A stretch of DNA of 62,986 bases from Sterolibacterium sp964437515 (GTDB taxonomy: Bacteria > Pseudomonadota > Gammaproteobacteria > Burkholderiales > Rhodocyclaceae): NCBI GenBank assembly GCA_964437515.1, contig CAYTHB010000009.1, positions 1 to 62,986 on the forward strand, in the 5' to 3' direction. The notes under the pieces were generated by a model, which was not told the origin of the DNA, made no database searches, and saw nothing but the letters and a program-made list of their open reading frames with translations. This document shows positions 26,447 to 35,063 of the stretch, one piece after another. How positions within the stretch are numbered: the stretch's first letter is position 1; each line of letters opens with the position of its first letter. The position numbers and the translations under genes are program-made.

Positions 26447-27403
26447 TCAGGCTCCTGAAAAATGGTCGATGGGTTTCGTGTTGCCGTACTGCGGCATTTC
26501 TTGTAAGGGATGTGGCGACCAATGGGCAATGGCCCACTGCCACAGCTCGCTTAGTCTAGCTTGACGCAGCTCGATTGGGGGCTGCTGGCCGAGAAAATCG
26601 AGGGCGCACAATAAAGCGGGGATCGCCTCATGGATTTCAAGTGGAATGGCGTGCGTTTGCTTGGAGAGTTTCTCACCCGTCGCATCGAGTACGACAGGAA
26701 GATGCGTGTATCGCGGCGTGGTCAGCTTCAAGCGCTGTTGTAGCAGAATTTGTCGCGAGGTCGATTCCAGCAAATCGGCACCGCGCACGACATGGGTAAT
26801 GCCCTGTGCCGCATCATCAACAACGACGGCAAGTTGATAGGCATATAGCCCATCCGCACGGCGCAGAATGAAATCGCCGGCTGTTTTAGCCAATGCCTGT
26901 TCGATCGTGCCTTGCAAAGTGTCGTTGAAAACGATGATTTCATCATACACCCGTATGCGCCAGGCACGTGGCACACGTCCTTCGGGCAAGGCGTGGCGGC
27001 ACGTACCCGGGTAAATCATGGCGCCATCGGGCGCACGCTGGATGCTTGGTGTGATTCGGGAATCGGCCAGTTCGCTTCGGGTACAGGCACAAGGATAAAT
27101 ATCGCCCTGTTCGCGCAATTGTTCAAAAGCCGCGTGATAGATCGCATCGCGCTGACTTTGATACAGCACTTCTCCATCCCATTCAAAGCCATAGGCATCC
27201 AGTAGTTGCAGGATGGCATCCGTTGCTTCGGGGCGACAGCGCGGACGATCCAGATCTTCGATTCTCAGATACCAAAGCCCACCGTGTGCATGTGCATCGA
27301 GATAGCTACCCACGGCGGCCACCAATGAGCCCATGTGCAAAGGCCCGGTTGGAGAGGGGGCGAAACGTCCGCGATAGAGGGGCAAAGGCAGGGTAGATGT
27401 CAT
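26447..27403 (-). CDS. gluQ: Glutamyl-Q tRNA(Asp) synthetase
   Basis: 318 residues from the ATG at 27403. The class I signature is RGRFAPSPTGPLHMGSL (residues 11-27), a zinc-type CACTR segment follows, and the KMSKS-like loop is EKLSKQ. It lacks the anticodon-binding domain of GltX, as expected for the enzyme that attaches glutamate to queuosine of tRNA-Asp. No clear ribosome site precedes the ATG; a start 14 codons upstream is possible. It is cotranscribed with the CoA-binding gene. Confidence 0.9.
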   Translation of the reverse strand: MTSTLPLPLYRGRFAPSPTGPLHMGSLVAAVGSYLDAHAHGGLWYLRIEDLDRPRCRPEATDAILQLLDAYGFEWDGEVLYQSQRDAIYHAAFEQLREQGDIYPCACTRSELADSRITPSIQRAPDGAMIYPGTCRHALPEGRVPRAWRIRVYDEIIVFNDTLQGTIEQALAKTAGDFILRRADGLYAYQLAVVVDDAAQGITHVVRGADLLESTSRQILLQQRLKLTTPRYTHLPVVLDATGEKLSKQTHAIPLEIHEAIPALLCALDFLGQQPPIELRQARLSELWQWAIAHWSPHPLQEMPQYGNTKPIDHFSGA

Positions 27404-27454
27404 GGGGGCATCGCAATGCAGGGCGCGATATTCCTGCGGTCTCAACCTACAACA

Positions 27455-27475
27455 ATGTCAGTCATTTTATGACAT
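27455..27475. promoter_or_regulatory. Inverted repeat in the gluQ/focA divergent spacer
   Basis: ATGTCA (27455-27460) pairs with TGACAT (27470-27475), with a nested GTCAT/ATGAC. This is a compact operator-like site in the 171-base spacer. I see no clear FNR-type TTGAT-ATCAA site here. Confidence 0.35.
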
Positions 27476-27574
27476 GCCGTCGTCTCTGGCTGGTAGGGGT
27501 GTGCTTCAGATTCGGCTAGTCGCCCCATCGAAGAAAGCCAAAAATGGCGGGATTCATTTTCTCTGGGATAAATC

Positions 27575-28477
27575 ATGGCTGAACATCTTAATACGCATCT
27601 GGCAACAGATCCGCTCGCACTGGTTCGGTCGGCCGTGTCGGATACGGTGACACCCGATCTGATTGTTCATGACGTGGGTGTCGATGCCAAGAAAAAAGCA
27701 AAGCTGGATGTCAGGCAGTTGCTGATACGCAGCTTCTTGTGTACGCCGTTTCTCGCTTATGCCGTGGCACTGGTTGCTTTGCTGATTAGCCAGGGGGTTC
27801 CCAGCGCGGTGGCGGGGCTGCTCTTTCCGGCGGGTTACATCATGCTGTCCGTGCTGGGTCTGGAAATGGCGACAGGCAGTTTTTCTGTCATGCCTATTGG
27901 TCTGCAACTGGGCTTGCTGGATATTCATGATGTTGTGCGTAACTGGACATGGACTTTCATCGGCAACCTGATGGGAGGCGTGTTTTTTGCCTGGCTGCTG
28001 TGGTTTTCGCTGACCAAGGGCGGGCAGATCAATGCCGATGGCCTATTGGCCGTCATTGCACATCTGGCGGAGAAAAAGGTTTCTTATCAGCATTACGGAC
28101 TCAATGGCTGGGTTGCTGCCGTCGGGATGGGCGTGCTATGCAACTGGCTGGTGAGTCTAGGGCCGATCATCGCCAAGTCGACGCATAGCATGGTGGGCAA
28201 GATCACCATCATCTGGTTGCCTATCGCCACGTTCTTCGCGTTGGGCTTTGAACATGCCGTGGTCAATCTGTTTGTTTTTCCCTTGGGCATGTTGGCAGGC
28301 GCTCAGGTCAGCATGAGTGACTGGTGGCTGTGGAATCAGATTCCCGTCACCCTGGGCAACATCATCGGTGCCGTTCTGTTCAATTGCGCGCTGTGGGCGG
28401 GCACCCATGCACACCACACGAAGTCCTTTGACGCTTCATCGCCCGATCTTGCCGCACAACAGGCGCGAACCGTTTGA
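27575..28477 (+). CDS. Formate/nitrite transporter (FocA/NirC family)
   Basis: 300 residues with six membrane helices and the FNT core: LLFPAGYIMLSVLGLEMATGSFSVMPIGL, NWTWTFIGNLMGGVFFA, and MGVLCNWLVSLGPIIA followed by GKITIIWLPI. FNT channels carry formate or nitrite across the inner membrane; next to NarK and a NarX/NarL pair, nitrite is the likelier cargo. The N-terminal 50 residues are a soluble extension. narK begins 44 bases downstream, so they are probably one operon. Confidence 0.87.
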   Translation: MAEHLNTHLATDPLALVRSAVSDTVTPDLIVHDVGVDAKKKAKLDVRQLLIRSFLCTPFLAYAVALVALLISQGVPSAVAGLLFPAGYIMLSVLGLEMATGSFSVMPIGLQLGLLDIHDVVRNWTWTFIGNLMGGVFFAWLLWFSLTKGGQINADGLLAVIAHLAEKKVSYQHYGLNGWVAAVGMGVLCNWLVSLGPIIAKSTHSMVGKITIIWLPIATFFALGFEHAVVNLFVFPLGMLAGAQVSMSDWWLWNQIPVTLGNIIGAVLFNCALWAGTHAHHTKSFDASSPDLAAQQARTV

Positions 28478-28521
28478 GTCCCTCTTTTTTGGCGCAACCA
28501 ACATCACCTATCGGAGTCCAC

Positions 28522-29799
28522 ATGAGTCTTGCTCACAACGATCTCACCGCTGAACCCAATGGAAACATGCGTGTCCTGTGGTTTGCATTCATGGCATTTT
28601 CATTAGGATTTGCCATCTGGGGCATGTTTTCGGCGTTAGGCCCTTTTCTTATCAAGTGGTATCACCTCACACCGAGTGAAGCCCTGTTCCTGGCAGCGAT
28701 GCCCCCGTTTTTTGCTACAGCAGTAAGTATTCCGCTGGGTATCGCTGCGGATCGTTTTGGGGGACGTCGGGTGTTTACGATCACCCTGGTGCTCATTACC
28801 CTGCCATTGATTGGAGGAATGTTTGCCGACAGTTATTTTGCCTTTCTGTGTTTGGGGCTGTTTTTGGGTTTGGGCGGGGCAACGTTTGTCGTGGGTAATG
28901 CGCATGTGTCCTCGTGGTATCCAAAATCGCGTCAAGGAACGGCGTTGGGTGTTTTTGCATTGGGAAATATCGGTATCAGCATCGGCATGATTACTGTCCC
29001 ATTTCTTATCACTCAAGTGCTTGGAGGGCCTGCAGGTGATTTGACCCAACCTGCCAAAATGAGCTTGGGTTCCATTGCAGGCTGGCATCTTGTGTTTTTG
29101 ATTGCAGCGATCCCGACGCTAATCATGGCGGTTTGTTATTGGTTCTTCACTTCGGATCCTCCCAAGCGCAAAGTCCCCCTGACACTGGGAGAGATTGCTT
29201 CTGTGTATAAATCGGGCCCACTGGTCTGGATCGTGACTTATCTGTATTGGACTTCCTTTGGTACCCTGACCTTTTTCTCGGCAACGACACCGACCTATCT
29301 GGTGGATCGCTGGGGTGTCGATCCGACCGAAGCCTCCATGCTTTTTACCGCCTCATTGGTGGTCTTCGTGGCCTTCATGCGCCCCATTGGTGGCTGGTTA
29401 TCAGATCGGCTGGAGCCGCTGAAAATGCTGGCTTGGCTGTTTGGCGGTGCGGCCATTTTTACGGTTGTTCTGCTCATGGAGTTTTCGCTGACAGCACAAG
29501 TCTGGTCGATTTACGCCATGGCACTGATTTCTGGCGCAGCATCGGCCACGGTCATCAAATTGATTCCGATGTATTTCACGCAAGTGGGTGCTGTGAGTGG
29601 ATTGGCCAAGGCAGCAGGTGCCGCCTGCGGATTTACCATGACGATGGTGATGGCCTTCAGCAAAAACATGACCCAGGGGTATACGTTGGGATTTGCGGTG
29701 TGGGCAGCGATGAACCTGCTGGCGTTTTATCTGGCTTACAGCCGCAAAGGTTTTCCGGCGCTGGACGATGACACGCAGATGGCCACCGCTGCGGCATGA
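28522..29799 (+). CDS. narK: Nitrate/nitrite MFS transporter (NarK family)
   Basis: A 425-residue MFS protein with twelve helices. The nitrate signature is seen as FFATAVSIPLGIAADRFGGRR and, in the second half, FMRPIGGWLSDRLEPLKML. NarK proteins import nitrate and/or exchange it for nitrite. The ATG at 28522 follows CGGAG. It is followed by a small membrane protein and the NarX/NarL-like pair, which points to nitrate respiration control. No nitrate reductase genes are in the window. Confidence 0.87.
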   Translation: MSLAHNDLTAEPNGNMRVLWFAFMAFSLGFAIWGMFSALGPFLIKWYHLTPSEALFLAAMPPFFATAVSIPLGIAADRFGGRRVFTITLVLITLPLIGGMFADSYFAFLCLGLFLGLGGATFVVGNAHVSSWYPKSRQGTALGVFALGNIGISIGMITVPFLITQVLGGPAGDLTQPAKMSLGSIAGWHLVFLIAAIPTLIMAVCYWFFTSDPPKRKVPLTLGEIASVYKSGPLVWIVTYLYWTSFGTLTFFSATTPTYLVDRWGVDPTEASMLFTASLVVFVAFMRPIGGWLSDRLEPLKMLAWLFGGAAIFTVVLLMEFSLTAQVWSIYAMALISGAASATVIKLIPMYFTQVGAVSGLAKAAGAACGFTMTMVMAFSKNMTQGYTLGFAVWAAMNLLAFYLAYSRKGFPALDDDTQMATAAA

Positions 29800-29843
29800 C
29801 AGATACTGGGTCGAATGTATGAAAAGCTCAAAGGAGGGCTATC

Positions 29844-30191
29844 ATGGGTAGCAGCGTATCACGACACACGAAACACACTACACACACGATTAAAGCCGCG
29901 ATAACCCCGCCGAAAACCATCATTACTCAATGGAAGGAATCAGGTCGTCTGGCCATATTGTTGGGCTGGCTTATTTCCATGTTCGGTATAGTGCTGTATT
30001 GCCTGGCCACCCTGAATACTGGAACGGGTAATGAAGTTTCAACCCTGTTGGACGCTGGCTGGAAGGGTAAGGTGGCTCTTCTGCTACTGGTGATGGGAGT
30101 ACTGTTATGGCTGTATGGTGCCGCGAAATCCTTGCGAGAACTCGAACATCAGGAAGCGCAAGGCAGCAACGATTGGGGTGCCACTTTTTGA
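29844..30191 (+). CDS. Small membrane protein of unknown function in nitrate block
   Basis: 115 residues: a basic, Thr/His-rich N-terminus, two hydrophobic helices (about 37-57 and 77-95), and a polar tail. GGAGG stands just before the ATG. It is not recognisable as a named family. Its position between narK and the sensor kinase suggests it is cotranscribed with them; a partner of the transporter or sensor is only a guess. Confidence 0.65.
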   Translation: MGSSVSRHTKHTTHTIKAAITPPKTIITQWKESGRLAILLGWLISMFGIVLYCLATLNTGTGNEVSTLLDAGWKGKVALLLLVMGVLLWLYGAAKSLRELEHQEAQGSNDWGATF

Positions 30192-30257
30192 TGTGTTCAT
30201 CGGTGCGTTGTTCGCACAGTGAGCTTATGAAACATCGACCCATCACGATCAGGTGCA

Positions 30258-32027
30258 ATGCCTGATTTGCGATTATTTCAGACGCTGCGTGGCAAGCTGG
30301 TTTTTTTTGCTTGCTTTGCCACCTTACCGGCCTTTATTTTTGTGCTGTCTGTCGCCACGAATGAACGTGCGGCGACATTGCAAGGCACCCAGATTGAACT
30401 CTTGCATATTGCCGAGACAGCCTCGCGTGAACATGCACATCAGGTCGAAGGCGCGCGACGCTTGCTGGACACCCTGTCCGCATTGAATCTCGACGGGCAG
30501 GATGCTGTGCGTCTTCCCGTATTATTGCCTGCCATCTTGAGTGGCTTTCCTCAATTTGCCAATATTGGTGCGTTGACCCCCGAAGGCGAGCTGGCCTTTA
30601 GTGTGGTGCCTCCCCCTGGCCATGTCAGCATGGCAAGCCTGTCTGTTTTTCAGGAAGCGATGGCGTCCAGAGACGTGGCTATTGGTACTTATCTGGTCGG
30701 GCTGATCGTTCAGCGGCCGATTCTCATCATGGCGAAATCGTTACGTGATGCGACGGGAAATACTCGCTATGTCATGTTCATCGCGCTCGATCTGGCATGG
30801 CTGAACCAGTTGGCACAAAGCGTCAGTTTGCCGCCAGACAGCACCTTGTTCATCGTTGATCGTGAAGGCAATGTTCTCGCCAGTTCCATGCATGATGTGC
30901 CGCTTGCATCGCATCACAAACTGCAAGGAATGGCACAGTTGTTGCGTCACCCTGATACCTTGAGTCGGGTACAGACCATCGATGGGGTATCACGCATGGC
31001 GGTTGCACGTCCGCTGGAAGGCTTGCAGGGTATCTGGGTCGTCATTGGTACGCCGGAAGGCAAGGTGTATGAGATGGCCAACGACATTTTTATTCGTGAT
31101 CTTGTCGTGCTTGCGCTGCTGACTTTGATTGCGATTGTCTCGTCGCTCGTGGCAACTGATTTTTCGGTACTCAAGGATATCCGTGCATTGTCGCGTGCAA
31201 CGCGCCGGTTCGGCAGTGGGGAATTGAGTGTGCGTGTGGCAGTGCCTCCGGTCGAAGGAGAGATTCGCAATCTCGCGCTGGCGTTCAATACCATGGCCGA
31301 CGCACGGGCGCAGCATTATCAGGCGAATCGCCTGGCACAGGAACGACTGCGTGCTTTGACGCATCAGTTGCAAAATGCGCGCGAAGAAGAGGCGGCGCGA
31401 ATTGCACAGGAATTGCATGATGAGCTTGGGCAAGAGCTCAGTGTAATGCGACTGGAACTGGAAAGGCTGAAGCGTTGCATTCAAGTCAACGAGGATTGTG
31501 AAGAATGCAGAAATCTCTTGAACCTGATTGATGAATTCGGAGAACGAATCGATGCGACCGTGCGTTCCGTTCGTCGAATTTCCTCCGAATTGCGCCCCGG
31601 TGTTCTGGATCGCCTAGGTTTGCAGGCAGGACTGGAATGGCTGCTCAGTCAGTTTGAAAGGCGTACAGGCATTCGTGCCACATTTCATGCGACAGGGGAA
31701 ATACACACCAGTGATAGCGATATTTCAACGGCATTGTTTCGCATTACCCAGGAAGCCCTGACGAACATCGCGAAACATGCGCGTGCAAGCCTGGTCACGA
31801 CGGATCTGCAGGTGGACGAACAGCAAATGGTGTTGACGATCAGTGATAATGGCGAAGGGTTTGATACGTCTGAAAAATTTAGCCAACCTTCCTTGGGTGT
31901 GCTGGGGATGCAAGAGCGGGCAGCACGTTTTGGTGGGCAATTCGATATGGTTAGCGCTCCCGGTCAAGGTACGGTGCTCACAGTAACCATGCTGCGCAAA
32001 CCTGTTGATGGAGCCAATGAAGCATGA
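30258..32027 (+). CDS. NarX/NarQ-like sensor histidine kinase
   Basis: 589 residues. A membrane helix near the N-terminus, a periplasmic sensor of about 240 residues (dCACHE-like in size), a second helix near 275-295 and a HAMP segment precede a HisKA_3 domain with the phosphorylated H387 in AQELHDELGQ. The HATPase has NIAKHARAS, DNGEGFD and LGMQERAARFGG. This matches the NarX/LiaS/DegS kinase class. It overlaps the regulator gene by four bases. The nitrate/nitrite signal is inferred from narK and focA upstream; the typical NarX P-box is not obvious. Confidence 0.82.
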   Translation: MPDLRLFQTLRGKLVFFACFATLPAFIFVLSVATNERAATLQGTQIELLHIAETASREHAHQVEGARRLLDTLSALNLDGQDAVRLPVLLPAILSGFPQFANIGALTPEGELAFSVVPPPGHVSMASLSVFQEAMASRDVAIGTYLVGLIVQRPILIMAKSLRDATGNTRYVMFIALDLAWLNQLAQSVSLPPDSTLFIVDREGNVLASSMHDVPLASHHKLQGMAQLLRHPDTLSRVQTIDGVSRMAVARPLEGLQGIWVVIGTPEGKVYEMANDIFIRDLVVLALLTLIAIVSSLVATDFSVLKDIRALSRATRRFGSGELSVRVAVPPVEGEIRNLALAFNTMADARAQHYQANRLAQERLRALTHQLQNAREEEAARIAQELHDELGQELSVMRLELERLKRCIQVNEDCEECRNLLNLIDEFGERIDATVRSVRRISSELRPGVLDRLGLQAGLEWLLSQFERRTGIRATFHATGEIHTSDSDISTALFRITQEALTNIAKHARASLVTTDLQVDEQQMVLTISDNGEGFDTSEKFSQPSLGVLGMQERAARFGGQFDMVSAPGQGTVLTVTMLRKPVDGANEA

Positions 32028-32650
32028 AAATTTTGCTGGTAGATGACCATGCCATCTTGCGGGCAGGCTTGTGCCGCATCCTCAAGGAAGATTTGCAAGC
32101 CTTGGTCGGCGAGGCTGCCAATGGTGACGAAGCCCTGCAGCAACTGGAATTGGCAGCGTGGGATCTCGTGTTGCTGGATATATCCTTGCCGGGTCGTAGT
32201 GGCTTGGATCTCCTGCCGGACATACGCGTTCTGTATCCAAATATTCGGGTCATCATGCTGAGTAGTTTTGATGACACGCAGTTTGTCATGCGATCTTTTC
32301 GTGATGGTGCTTCGGCCTTTCTTACCAAGGAAAAGGCCGCGCGAGAGTTGATTCAGGCGATACAGAGTGTGATGAAAGGGCGGCGTTACATTACGCCGGA
32401 GCTGGCCGATCAGATGGTCTCTCTTTTAGCGCAGGATGCACCCAAGACACCCCATGAGGCCTTGTCCAGTCGCGAGTTCGAAGTGTTCCGCTTGATCGCT
32501 TCGGCCGTCGCACCCAAGGAGATTTCAAAGCAGCTCGACATTAGCCCCAAAACCGTCAGCACCTACCGTGCACGCATTCTGGAGAAAATGAACATGACCA
32601 CCAATGCCGAACTCATGCAGTATGCGGTGAGGCATGGTCTGGTCGCTTGA
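32024..32650 (+). CDS. NarL/FixJ-family response regulator
   Basis: 208 residues. The receiver has D7/D8, phosphoacceptor D52 in LLDISLPG and K102. The LuxR-type helix-turn-helix is in the C-terminal 65 residues (LSSREFEVFRLIASAVAPKE, then ISPKTVSTYRARILEKM). Translationally coupled to the kinase gene, it should control nitrate-responsive promoters, possibly that of the focA-narK block. The name NarL would be a functional guess, so no symbol is given. Confidence 0.9.
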   Translation: MKILLVDDHAILRAGLCRILKEDLQALVGEAANGDEALQQLELAAWDLVLLDISLPGRSGLDLLPDIRVLYPNIRVIMLSSFDDTQFVMRSFRDGASAFLTKEKAARELIQAIQSVMKGRRYITPELADQMVSLLAQDAPKTPHEALSSREFEVFRLIASAVAPKEISKQLDISPKTVSTYRARILEKMNMTTNAELMQYAVRHGLVA

Positions 32651-32669
32651 CGCGATGCGCTGACAGCGG

Positions 32670-33185
32670 CTACTTGTCCAGAGGCAGCAGCGATAGTGCG
32701 AGTTCGACGATGAGCTGCTCGGGCAGCATGATGCGAAATTTTTCTGATAAGGCTTTGTGACGTGCGAGTTTGAGCAAGGCCTTGTCACTGCTGGTCAATA
32801 CATGGGCTGCGGCATCGCGGGCAAGTTCGAGGAATTTTTGATCGTCACGATCACGACATTTCGGAAGCGTGTAAGCAGGTTGCGTGGCCGGCAGTATCTG
32901 CACGGCATGGGTGTGGTATTCGGCAAGAATGGCCTGCTGTTCGGTAGCAGACAGGCAGAATTCAGGATAAGCCAGTACGCGCTCGAACTCGTCGAGACAA
33001 TCGGTACGGCTGAGTGCCACCAACGTGCCGGCTTCGATGGCCTCGCGTAGCGGGGCGAAGCGGCTGCCGCCAGGGCGTTTGTCGAACACCCAGAGGGACA
33101 GCAAAACGTTGGTGTCAAAAACAACCCGCAGCGGGGTGGTGCTTGTCACCAACGCCGCTGCGGGGGATGAGGCAGACAGGCTCAA
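32670..33185 (-). CDS. PIN-domain protein (COG1569-like), coupled to phaC
   Basis: 171 residues. A PIN nuclease core is visible: VVFDTNVLLSLW (acidic D24), SRTDCLDEFERVLAY in the middle, KCRDRDDQKFLELARDAAAHVLTSSDKALL with the later acidic residues. It starts at a TTG that overlaps the phaC stop (TTGA), so it is translated after phaC. No antitoxin gene is adjacent, unlike typical VapBC pairs. A solitary housekeeping-type PIN protein is more likely than a toxin; the target is unknown. Confidence 0.75.
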   Translation of the reverse strand: MSLSASSPAAALVTSTTPLRVVFDTNVLLSLWVFDKRPGGSRFAPLREAIEAGTLVALSRTDCLDEFERVLAYPEFCLSATEQQAILAEYHTHAVQILPATQPAYTLPKCRDRDDQKFLELARDAAAHVLTSSDKALLKLARHKALSEKFRIMLPEQLIVELALSLLPLDK

Positions 33186-35026
33186 GCCTTTTCAGTGGCT
33201 TTGGCTGCTTTGTCTTTTTTGTCGAGACGGAACTTGACGAAGGAGCCGGGAGCATCTTCGACGACCTTGAGCTTGCCTTTGGCAGGGTCGCGTGCCGGCA
33301 CCATGCTGTTGTCTTGCTTGGTAATCCATGCCTGCCAGTCGTTCCACCATGAACCCGGATGCTGTTCCGTGCCTTCGAACCATTCTTCGGGAGTTTCCGG
33401 CAGACGTTTGCAGTCGTTCGTCCAGTAGTTGTATTTGTTGGCAGCGGGCGGATTGACGATACCGGCGATATGCCCCGAGCCGCCGAGCACGAAGCGCACA
33501 TTGCCGGCCATGCGCTTGGCGCCCAGATACACGCCCTTCCACGGGGCGATGTGGTCTTCGATGGTGGAGATGAAGTAGCTGGGGGTTTTGATCTTGTTGA
33601 TGTCGATCGGCACGCCCGCCAGCGTGATGCCGCCCGGTTCCTTGAGCAGATTTTTCATGTACATATTGCGCAGATAGAAGCTGTGCATTTTGTACGGCAT
33701 GCGCGTGGAATCGGAGTTCCAGTAGAGCAGGTCGAAGGGGAAGGGCTGCTTGCCCATCAGGTAGTTGTTCACCACAAACGACCAGATCAGGTCGTTGGCG
33801 CGCAGCATGTTGAAGGTGGTCGCCATTTCCGCGCCTTCGAGGTAGCCGCGTTCTTCCATTTTCTTTTCGAGGCTGGAAACCTGTTGTTCGTCGATGAACA
33901 CGCCCAGTTCGCCGGGGACGGAGAAATCCATCAGCGTGACGAAATAGGTTGCCGAGGCGATGCGTTTGTCCTTGATGTTGTCGAGATAGCCGATGGTGGA
34001 ACCGAGCAGCGTGCCGCCGAGGCAGTAGCCAATCAGGTTGACTTCGTTTTCGCCGGTTTGGCGGCAAACGGCTTCTAGCGCGGTGAGCGAGCCTTGGGTG
34101 AGGTAGTCATCAAAGGATTTTTGCGCCAGCTTGGCATCGGGGTTGACCCAGGAGATGACGAACACGGTGTGCCCCTGATCGGTCGCCCACTTGATGAAGG
34201 AGTTGGACTGGCGCAGATCGAGAATGTAGAACTTGTTGATCCACGGCGGAATGATGAGCAGCGGACGCTTCAGCACTTCCTTGGTGGTCGGGTTGAATTG
34301 CAGCAACTGCATCAGTTCGTTCTGGAAGACCACCTTGCCGGGCGTGGTGCCGACGTTGTGACCGACTTCAAAGGCGGTCGGGTCGGTCATCTTGACGCGC
34401 AACTGGCCGTCGCCTTCTTCGATGTCGCGGAGCAGATTGTTGAAACCGTTGAGCAGGTTCTGCCCGTGGGTCTTGACGGTTTCGCGCAGTACTTCGGGGT
34501 TGGTCAAGGCGAAGTTGGAGGGGGCGAGTGCATCAATGAATTGGCGGGTGAAGAAATTGACTTTCTTCTGGGCGTTTTCCGGCAGACCTTCGACGCAGCA
34601 GACGGTGTCATGCACATGGCGTGCGGTGAGCAGATAGGATTGTTTGATGAAATCAAAGAGGAAGTGATCTTCCCATTCGGCATCCTTGAAGCGGCCGTCG
34701 CCCTTGGCGGGCGTGGCGACCGGCTGCGCGCCCAGTCCGGTCAGGCGCAGCATGGAGTGCTGCCACAGCGACATGTAATCGCGCACCAGATTCATCTGCA
34801 TCTGCGCGAGCTTGTAGGGGTTGGCCAGCAGTTTGGCGGTCATGTCCATGTAAGCCTGGGCAATACCCAGTTCGTCAGCAGGTGCGGTGATGCCTTTTTT
34901 TAGCTGACGATGCACATGATCGTTGATGAGTTTCGATGCACGTTGCGCGATTTCGCCATAGATCTTGGCGATTTCCGTGGGGTTGGGCAGACTGGGTTTG
35001 ACTTCTTCCTGGGCTTGTTTGCTCAT
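33182..35026 (-). CDS. phaC: Class I polyhydroxyalkanoate synthase
   Basis: 614 residues from the ATG at 35026 (GGAG upstream). The N-terminal PhaC_N domain is followed by an alpha/beta-hydrolase core with the lipase-like box GYCLGG, nucleophile C335. Late Asp and His fall in the EDHIAPW and GSGHIAG segments. It polymerises (R)-3-hydroxyacyl-CoA into storage granules. phaA/phaB are not nearby; an MBL hydrolase lies upstream and a PIN gene is translationally coupled downstream. Confidence 0.94.
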   Translation of the reverse strand: MSKQAQEEVKPSLPNPTEIAKIYGEIAQRASKLINDHVHRQLKKGITAPADELGIAQAYMDMTAKLLANPYKLAQMQMNLVRDYMSLWQHSMLRLTGLGAQPVATPAKGDGRFKDAEWEDHFLFDFIKQSYLLTARHVHDTVCCVEGLPENAQKKVNFFTRQFIDALAPSNFALTNPEVLRETVKTHGQNLLNGFNNLLRDIEEGDGQLRVKMTDPTAFEVGHNVGTTPGKVVFQNELMQLLQFNPTTKEVLKRPLLIIPPWINKFYILDLRQSNSFIKWATDQGHTVFVISWVNPDAKLAQKSFDDYLTQGSLTALEAVCRQTGENEVNLIGYCLGGTLLGSTIGYLDNIKDKRIASATYFVTLMDFSVPGELGVFIDEQQVSSLEKKMEERGYLEGAEMATTFNMLRANDLIWSFVVNNYLMGKQPFPFDLLYWNSDSTRMPYKMHSFYLRNMYMKNLLKEPGGITLAGVPIDINKIKTPSYFISTIEDHIAPWKGVYLGAKRMAGNVRFVLGGSGHIAGIVNPPAANKYNYWTNDCKRLPETPEEWFEGTEQHPGSWWNDWQAWITKQDNSMVPARDPAKGKLKVVEDAPGSFVKFRLDKKDKAAKATEKA

Positions 35027-35063
35027 CAAGGACTCCGGTGAATAAAGATTGAATCGAGGTTAA

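Noticed and set aside
27446..27574. FNR box controlling focA-narK
   Set aside because: No TTGAT-N4-ATCAA-like sequence was found in the spacer; only an unrelated inverted repeat is visible.
34094..34903. 269-residue plus-strand open frame
   Set aside because: It is antisense to phaC within its conserved N-terminal and catalytic region and lacks a protein-like domain.
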